In this document: positions 60,801-64,000 of the stretch, in pieces | How the letters are laid out: every line of letters begins with the position of its first letter | How positions within the stretch are numbered: the first letter of the stretch is position 1 | Source of the DNA: Archivesica marissinica | Lineage: Eukaryota; Mollusca; Bivalvia; Venerida; Vesicomyidae | Assembly (NCBI GenBank): GCA_014843695.1 | Contig: CM026398.1 | Span: 43,579,372 to 43,643,371, forward strand | Direction of reading: 5' to 3' | DNA: 64,000 nucleotides | The notes under the pieces: generated by a model | The model's database searches: none | Seen by the model: the letters and a program-made list of their open reading frames with translations, nothing else | Told to the model about the DNA's origin: nothing | Translations under genes and position numbers: made by a program

Positions 60801-63800
60801 GTCTCCCGGGGGATGGGAATGTGTAGCGGAGAGACTCCCGGGGGATGGGAAATGTGTAGCGGAGAGACTCCCGAAAAACCCCAAAAGGGGATGTGTAGTG
60901 TAGAGACTCCCGGGGGATGGGAAATGTGTAGTGTAGTAGTGTACTCCCGGGGATGTGAAATGTGTAGTGTAGAGACTCCCGAGGGGGTGTGGTGTAGTGT
61001 AGAGACTCCCGGTGTATGTAGAGACTCCCGAGGGACCCGGGGATGAGAAATGTGTGTAGCAGAGTAGACTCCGGGGATGTGAAGTGTAGAGATCCCGGGG
61101 GATGTGAAGAGACTCCCGTGTGTGTGTTTAGCGGAGAGACTCCCGGGGGTGAAATGTGTAGCGAGAGACGCTCCCGGGGGAGTAGTGTAGAGACTCCCGA
61201 GGGATGTGTAGTGTAGGACTCTCCCGAGGGATGTGAAATGTGTAGCGGAGAGACTCCCGGGGGATGTGAAATGTGTAGCGGAGAGACTCCCGGGAGATGT
61301 GAAATGTGTAGTGTAGAGACTCCCGGGGGGAAATGTGAAACTGGGGATGTGAAATGTGTATGTAGAGACTCCCGGGGGGTGTGATGTGTGAGACTCCGGT
61401 GGAAATGTGTAGTGTAGAACTCCAGGGGATGTAAATGGTGTGTGTAAGACTCCCAGGTGGTATGTGAAATGTGTAGTGTAAAATGTGTAGTGTAGAAACT
61501 CCCAGGGATGTGAAATGTGTAGTGTGAGAGCCTCCCAGGGGATGTGAAATGTGTATGTGATGGTAGTGTAGAATCCCAGGTATGTGTAGTGTGAGCCTCC
61601 CAGGGGATGTGAAATGGTAGTGTAGAGACTCCCAGGGTGTGATGTTGTAGAATCCCAGTGTGAAATTGTAGTGTGAGCCTCCCATGGGTATGTAGAAATG
61701 TGTAGTGTAGTAGCCTCCCAGGGGATGTGAATGTGTAGTGTAGAGACTCCCAGGGGATGTGAAATGTGTAGTGTAGAGCCTCCCAGGGTGTCTGTAGTGG
61801 AGAACTCCCGGGGATGTGAATGATGAAATGTGTAGTGTAGAGCCTCCCGAGGGGGTCTGTAGTGGAGAAACTCCCGGGGGATGTGAAATGATTAGCGAAG
61901 AGACTCCCGGGGGGTTTGTGTAGCAGAGAGACTCCCGGGGGATGTGAAATGTGTAGTGTAGAGACTCCCGAGGGGGTGTGTAGCAAGAGACTCCCTGGGG
62001 ATGTGAAATGTTAGGTAGAGACTCCCGAGGGGTGTGTGTACGTAGAGACTCCCGGGGATGTGAAATGTGTAGCGAAGAGACTCCCGGGGGGGTGTAGCGG
62101 AGAGACTCCTGGGGATGTGAAATGTGTAGTGTAGAGACTCCCGAGGGGGTGTGTCGAGGACTCCTGATGGGATCTGAAATGTGTAGTGTAGAGACTCCCG
62201 GGGGGTGTGTAGTGTAGAGACTCCCGGGGGGGGGGGTGTAGCGGAGAGACTCCTGAGGGGATGTGTGAGTTTGTAGAAATCCTCCAAAGATAATGGACTA
62301 ATTGTAAATGGGTCTGACTGAGAAATTGTAAACTGGTACATGGCCTGGACGTTATAAACCTTTTCTCCATTGTAGTCTTTGAACAAGTGGTTGTGTTTGT
62401 AAAATTGTAGATAGGTCATAAACCCCTCATTCATCAATCTTAAGATTAAATGAAAACATGTTGGTTATTTCCTGTTTAGTTAATATTATGCACAGAACGA
62501 TACAATACATAGTATGAAAATGCAAATTGTTTGGGCCACACATTTTGACAACATTAGATAATGGCCTGCACCAGAAAATAATTTCCTGTGTTATCTTAAG
62601 TACACAATTTACAAGTTTCATTCATTGGTTGTGGTTGTTATAGTGTTTTTCTATTTGATTGGCAGGCTGTGTATGTGATGCCATCATCGAGTGCGAGATG
62701 CAGTCAGCTACCACGGGCTGTTGATAAAGTTCCATTCTACGAGGGTTTGCGCAAGTTCCGAGATCACCTGACGGGCAAACTTCCTGATCTCATTGAATCT
62801 GAAATAACATTTGTAGATGTTGTTTTAAAAACAGCAGTTAAAAAAGAAGTGAAACTAGAGGGTGAAGACCAGTATCCTGGAGACCTGGGAATGCCTACAG
62901 GAAATCAGTTTCCTGATGCAACCGGAAATCAGTTTCCTGACACCACAGGAAATCAGTTTCCTGGCACTATGGGAAATATGGGTGCCATGGGATACCAGAA
63001 TTTAGCTCAGTTTATGCCTGGTTCATACCAAGTCATGCCACATAGTGTTCCATATTCTTCCGAGTCTCGGGGTTTTGTAAACCAGTCTAGTCCTGTAAAC
63101 AGCCCTAATCCTGGACCCAGTCAAGGAATATCAATACCTCAGCCTCATCTACAGGTGAAACAGGAACCAGTGGATACAGATTGCCCTGCAGCAAGCGCAT
63201 CAGGAAGCTGCATGACAACAAACAGCCAATCAGAAACAATCTCTTTTGGCCAGTTGGAGGTGTACAACCAATCGCAAAGCTCCTCACAAAATGATGGTCA
63301 TTTGAACAACTTCCTGAATGGTTTATATGGACTGGTTAACCAGGTTGCTAGTAACAACCAGTCAGATTTCAAATATGGTATGGTAAATCATACAGCTATA
63401 TCTACAAATGGACCTGTTCAATTCAATGATGCATTACGTGGCATTGTACGTGAGAACAGCACAGATGATGTTGAATCTTGTACAAGTTTAGATATCATGG
63501 AGAATCCTACGACTAGTCAGCAATCTCAGGGTAAAGCTACAAAATTGGGCAGACCGAGAAAAAGAAAATCAAAAAGTGCCGAGGAGTCTCCAACAATGTC
63601 TCAAACATCAACGTCTGTCCCGCCGTCTCACGATCAGCATTATAGTGAGTCATCATCATCGCCGCCTAGCAACCAGTCACCATCATTCCAAGCATTACAA
63701 CCTGTTCCGCCTTTCACAAGCCACCTGCCTCACCAGAACATCTCTGCACAAACGTACAGTAACGCCTACATGCCACCGATGCATATGCAGTATAATCCTC

Positions 63801-64000
63801 CAGTTGGGTATAGTTTCATGCAGCCTCCGCCAAGTTTTACGCAGATGATGAGCACCAACGGTGATCAGTACATGGGCATGCCTACTCATGGAAATGCACA
63901 GAGTTTTCCCCACCCATTGATGAATGGTGGATTTCCGGGCCAGTATTCCAGTACTCCTGGACAACCGCTCAATGGATTTGATCCCAACTTGCCCATAAAA
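48648..64000 (+). CDS. TDG: Thymine-DNA glycosylase gene (seven exons, open at window end)
   Basis: Joining 48648-48815, 51608-51791, 53258-53327, 54549-54681, 59040-59122, 60539-60615 and 62666-64000 gives one frame with matching phases. Seen: [74 protein letters not shown], and [17 protein letters not shown]. Known: these are motif 1 (GINPG, with the catalytic Asn) and motif 2 (MPSSSAR) of the MUG/TDG uracil-DNA glycosylase family. The enzyme excises T or U from G mismatches, and in vertebrates 5-formyl/5-carboxylcytosine, in the nucleus. Distinctive here: stacked SUMO-consensus sites before the domain, AT-hook-like GRPKK and GRPRKRK, and a C-terminal extension of over 400 residues. The gene has no visible stop. 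Confidence 0.95.
48821..49030. mobile_element. MITE family F inserted at a TDG splice donor
   Basis: TACAGTCTACATTGTACATC CGCTATGTCGAATTCCGTCG at the left and its inverse, ending CGGATGTAGACTGTACA, at the right. The left terminus begins 5 nt after the exon, so the sixth donor base (GTTAG|T) belongs to the element. Confidence 0.85.
49135..51345. repeat. 37/39-bp array derived from a MITE C terminus, about 57 copies
   Basis: Unit CTGCATACAGTCACACCTGT ATTAGTGGACACCTCTGTT (39 bp), with a 37-bp form ending CACCAGTA. It matches the MITE C end (TATACAGTCGAACCTGTGTTAGTGGTCACCTCTATT). Some units near 50480-51320 keep the parental AAACC(T/C)GTGTTA bases. At 51352-51410 the sequence turns into the inverse orientation (GGTTGACTGTATGCAGAACA GGTGTCCACTAAC). 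Confidence 0.95.
51411..51607 (+). repeat. Tandem copies of the TDG exon acceptor
   Basis: The real acceptor is CTTCTTCAG|TACAACAGGAA, ending at 51607. The same phrase precedes it with AG ending at 51438, 51480 and 51539, each with TCTGATTTC ahead and GGAAAT/GGACAT after. Intervals 42, 59 and 68 bp. Reading on from the upstream decoys meets a stop (for the 51480 copy, after 14 codons). Confidence 0.9.
51608..51791 (+). CDS. TDG: TDG exon: AT-hook/NLS region and start of glycosylase domain
   Basis: 184 nt, phase 2 in and 0 out. It encodes [20 protein letters not shown], a basic AT-hook-like/NLS segment, then [41 protein letters not shown]..........LPD.L..NLDIVI is the conserved lead into the TDG catalytic domain. 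The acceptor chosen (ending 51607, not the AACAG at 51615) is fixed by phase. Confidence 0.95.
51720..51965 (+). repeat. 76-bp tandem copies of the TDG exon end with its donor
   Basis: The exon end CCAGAGATTGTTGCCAGATC ACC...GACATTGTCATT|GTGAGTATACATGTATAAGG is followed by two further copies whose donors lie at 51868 and 51944, 76 bp apart. The copies keep GTGAGT. Use of copy 2 or 3 would include the in-frame TAA in CATGTATAAGG, so only the first donor gives a functional protein. Confidence 0.93.
51966..52320 (+). repeat. ~97-bp tandem repeat containing donor-like remnants
   Basis: Three copies of GATGTTTGTGTA(A/G)GAGGT(T/C)GTGGGGTAGGGATAGTTTCCCAGTCACCTCTCCTAGCAG, each ending GGACATGGTCATTGTGAGTA/GTAAGTA CATGTATAATTATATAC. 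The last part is a diverged GACATTGTCATTGTGAGTAT ACATGTATA, the TDG exon end plus donor. Confidence 0.85.
52321..52739. other. TDG intron sequence without recognised feature
   Basis: AT-rich; one 61-codon ORF without family features. Confidence 0.5.
52740..52917 (-). mobile_element. SINE family II copy
   Basis: Minus-strand: AACTCCGGGCCTTTTGCACC TGAAGCGAAAGCACTACCGC TATGCTATCACGGCTTCCAC is the reverse of the tRNA(Leu)-like head. Confidence 0.83.
53040..53225 (+). mobile_element. SINE family I, 5' truncated
   Basis: GGGAAGTATGTGAGTACGGT GGTCGCCAGATCAGACAGGT GGGTTTTCTCTGGGTACTCC to CTTCGCAATCGTTGTAAAAT AAATAAAAG; ends about 30 bp before a TDG acceptor. Confidence 0.83.
53258..53327 (+). CDS. 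TDG: TDG exon with catalytic motif GINPG
   Basis: 70 nt, acceptor TGTATATTTTAG|G, donor ATTTCT|GTAAGT, phase 0 to 1. It encodes [23 protein letters not shown]. The Asn in GINPG is the active-site residue of the MUG/TDG family, and HHY.GPGNHFW is the family hallmark. No substitution of key residues. Confidence 0.97.
53425..53610 (+). mobile_element. Partial SINE family III
   Basis: GGGACTTTAAACCGAGGTCT CGTGTCGGTGCTGTATACCG TGCACGTAAAAGAGCC to GAGGCGTCGCTCACATGGGC AACCGGTAGCGACAT; tRNA head missing. Confidence 0.8.
53629..53845. mobile_element. MITE family D1 copy
   Basis: TTAACTCATTCAACACCAAG TAACTGACATGG to GTCTGTAGTGTTGAAAGTG. Half of the central palindrome is deleted (CTGATGAGACGGCTCATCTG G). 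Confidence 0.75.
54094..54281. mobile_element. MITE related to family C (AAAGGCCACC type)
   Basis: ATACAGTCAAACCTAAAGGC CACCTCCGAATAAAGGCCGC to GAGGGTGGCCTTTATAGACT GTATTGACTGTAT. The same terminal ACAGTCAAACC logic as family C, but the interior uses AAAGGCCACC instead of TTAAGCAGCC. Confidence 0.7.
54287..54526. mobile_element. MITE family D1 copy
   Basis: TTAACTCTTTCAACACCAAG TAACTG to GGTCTGTGGTGTTGAAAGGG TTAA with an intact centre GATGAGACGGCTCGTTACGA GCCGACTCATC. Ends about 20 bp before the next TDG exon. Confidence 0.82.
54549..54681 (+). CDS. TDG: TDG exon (GIGFTNIV segment)
   Basis: 133 nt, acceptor AATATTTTTAG|GG, donor TCAAG|GTAATT, phase 1 to 2. It encodes [50 protein letters not shown](I/M)V.RTT.GS.DLS is strongly conserved and lies in the core of the glycosylase fold. 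Confidence 0.96.
54682..55124. other. TDG intron sequence without recognised feature
   Basis: No repeat copy or exon signal beyond the donor of the preceding exon. Confidence 0.5.
55125..55675. repeat. CATCATCACCAG (12-bp) minisatellite, about 45 copies
   Basis: ATCATCACCAGC / ATCATCACCAGT units with TAGT, CCAGAA and ATTGCCAGT variants. Both strands stay open over about 230 codons; the products (ITS and MLVMI repeats) are low-complexity translations, not genes. Confidence 0.95.
55727..58650. repeat. 61-bp satellite, about 48 nearly identical copies
   Basis: Unit GTGGTTAACTGATCAGATTT GTTGGTATAAACAACATTTA TTGAGGTTTTTGTGTGGTGC A, exactly 61 bp. Copies differ almost only at one base (GTGTGGTGCAG versus GTGTGTTGCAG). 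One unit near 58088-58110 carries a paired +A/−T indel. Every unit contains TTTTTGTGTG(G/T)TGCAG|T, a plausible 3' splice site on the TDG strand. It lies between two TDG exons. Confidence 0.98.
58841..59024. mobile_element. MITE family C abutting a TDG acceptor
   Basis: ATACAGTGAAACCTGTCTTA GGCAGCC to CTAACATAGGTTTGACTGTA T. Its right end stops 15 bp before the acceptor CTACATTTCCAG of the exon at 59040. Confidence 0.83.
59040..59122 (+). CDS. TDG: TDG exon (IAVFNGK segment)
   Basis: 83 nt, acceptor TACATTTCCAG|G, donor GGAAAAG|GTAGCT, phase 2 to 1. It encodes [33 protein letters not shown]...L..KL.KY.P.IAVFNGK is the family's conserved helix-strand unit. Confidence 0.95.
59215..59660 (-). 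mobile_element. Two or three nested/tandem SINE family III copies
   Basis: A truncated copy (59215-59322, ACCGGTTGCCCATATGAGCG ATGCCTCC) is followed by a full minus copy (59335-59612) with GATCGAACCTGCGATCCCTG GATTACCAGTCCAGCGTTTT ACCACTGGGCTAC as its tRNA-like head, then another partial (CTCTGGTTCTTTTACATGCA CAGTGTAAAGCACCGACAC). The order suggests insertion of one copy into another. Confidence 0.8.
59870..60465. repeat. ~64-bp tandem repeat interrupted by SINE and MITE pieces
   Basis: Unit ATATATATCCCAATAGTCCA AACAATTATTGTTTAGGTCT AGCTGAAGCCCAGCTTGGTT G. Uninterrupted copies at about 60210-60465, inverted pieces near 59880-59955. A MITE C fragment (59955-60024) and a SINE II fragment (60044-60210) sit inside. 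Confidence 0.85.
60044..60210 (+). mobile_element. Partial SINE family II inside the 64-bp repeat
   Basis: TAGCCATTACGAGTGTGCCC TTAGGCAAGGCATTTAAATT CCACGTTGCC to GTAAGAACTTGTTTCGCAAT CGAGCTAAAATAAATTTGTA. Confidence 0.8.
60539..60615 (+). CDS. TDG: TDG exon (GIYEVFAG segment)
   Basis: 77 nt, acceptor AACTATTTCAG|GC, donor AACACT|GTACGT, phase 1 to 0. It encodes [26 protein letters not shown], matching the (C/G)IYE.F........FG.QP...P.T.T region that precedes motif 2. Confidence 0.95.
60655..62275. repeat. Degenerate ~33-bp G-rich tandem array
   Basis: Unit GTGTAGTGTAGAGACTCCCG GGGGATGTGAAAT, about 48 copies. It shows far more 1-10-bp length variation than the other arrays, including G runs up to ten (62226-62235). 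Left part GTAGCGGAGAG, right part GTAGTGTAGAG. Minus-strand ORFs of up to 451 codons are artefacts of the repeat. Confidence 0.95.
62276..62665. other. TDG intron sequence without recognised feature
   Basis: AT-rich unique sequence ending in the acceptor TTTCTATTTGATTGGCAG; no repeat recognised. Confidence 0.6.
62666..64000 (+). CDS. TDG: TDG last identified exon: motif 2 and long C-terminal extension
   Basis: Acceptor TTGATTGGCAG|G, phase 0; 445 codons without a stop to the window end. It begins [35 protein letters not shown], the family's DNA-intercalating/motif-2 loop. Then follow a charged stretch ([14 protein letters not shown]), three GNQFPD/G repeats (24-bp tandem), a VKQEP SUMO-consensus site in [11 protein letters not shown], and a Ser/Gln/Asn/Pro/Met-rich low-complexity tail with an AT-hook-like [12 protein letters not shown]. 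Vertebrate TDG has a much shorter C-terminus with a single VKEE site. The tail is probably disordered and regulatory (inference). Confidence 0.96.

Noticed and set aside
60543..62437. Minus-strand ORFs of up to 451 codons (HISHPPGVS...)
   Set aside because: Translations of the G-rich 33-bp tandem array in a TDG intron.

Overview
This is a eukaryotic nuclear window, most likely from a bivalve mollusc. The clues are intron-rich genes of animal families, several tRNA-derived SINE families, RTE/CR1-type non-LTR retroelement debris and dispersed repeats of a style common in bivalves. A heterodont such as a dreissenid would fit, but the species cannot be fixed from sequence alone. By my own count, nearly half of the 64 kb is tandem repeat.

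Two host genes are recognisable, arranged head to head. On the minus strand is the 5' part of a PTPDC1-like dual-specificity phosphatase gene: a candidate start exon at 29594-29666, then exons at 18985-19150, 18026-18106, 15204-15322, a 22-nt microexon at 12083-12104, and 7766-7872, which carries the catalytic Cys. Splice phases agree across all of them, and the gene continues beyond position 1. On the plus strand is a thymine-DNA glycosylase (TDG) gene with seven exons between 48648 and the window end, again in consistent phase. It has tandem SUMO-consensus motifs, two AT-hook-like motifs and a long C-terminal extension that is still open at 64000. About 18 kb of transposon-rich DNA separates them.

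Layout: 1-2200, nested transposons and a possible retroelement ORF end; 2215-7380, 37-bp and 44-bp satellites in a PTPDC1 intron; 7432-15030, SINEs, an old LINE and a 19/22-bp satellite; 15306-17482, a 34-bp satellite touching PTPDC1 exon 4; 18405-18984, an 83-bp array touching exon 2; 20050-29500, a 9.4-kb 12-bp satellite in intron 1; 29.7-48 kb, intergenic with LINE copies, SINEs, MITEs and a 35-bp satellite; 48-64 kb, TDG with its introns filled by a 39-bp array, a CATCATCACCAG array, a very uniform 61-bp array and a G-rich 33-bp array.

The most interesting signal is that several tandem arrays are copies of exon-intron boundaries of the genes that hold them. The 34-bp array repeats the 3' splice site and first codons of PTPDC1 exon 4 about 63 times. 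The 83-bp array repeats the end of PTPDC1 exon 2 with its donor region. The second identified TDG exon is flanked on one side by copies of its own acceptor and on the other by copies of its own donor. These are strings of decoy splice sites at real exons, and I know of no named feature class that covers them.
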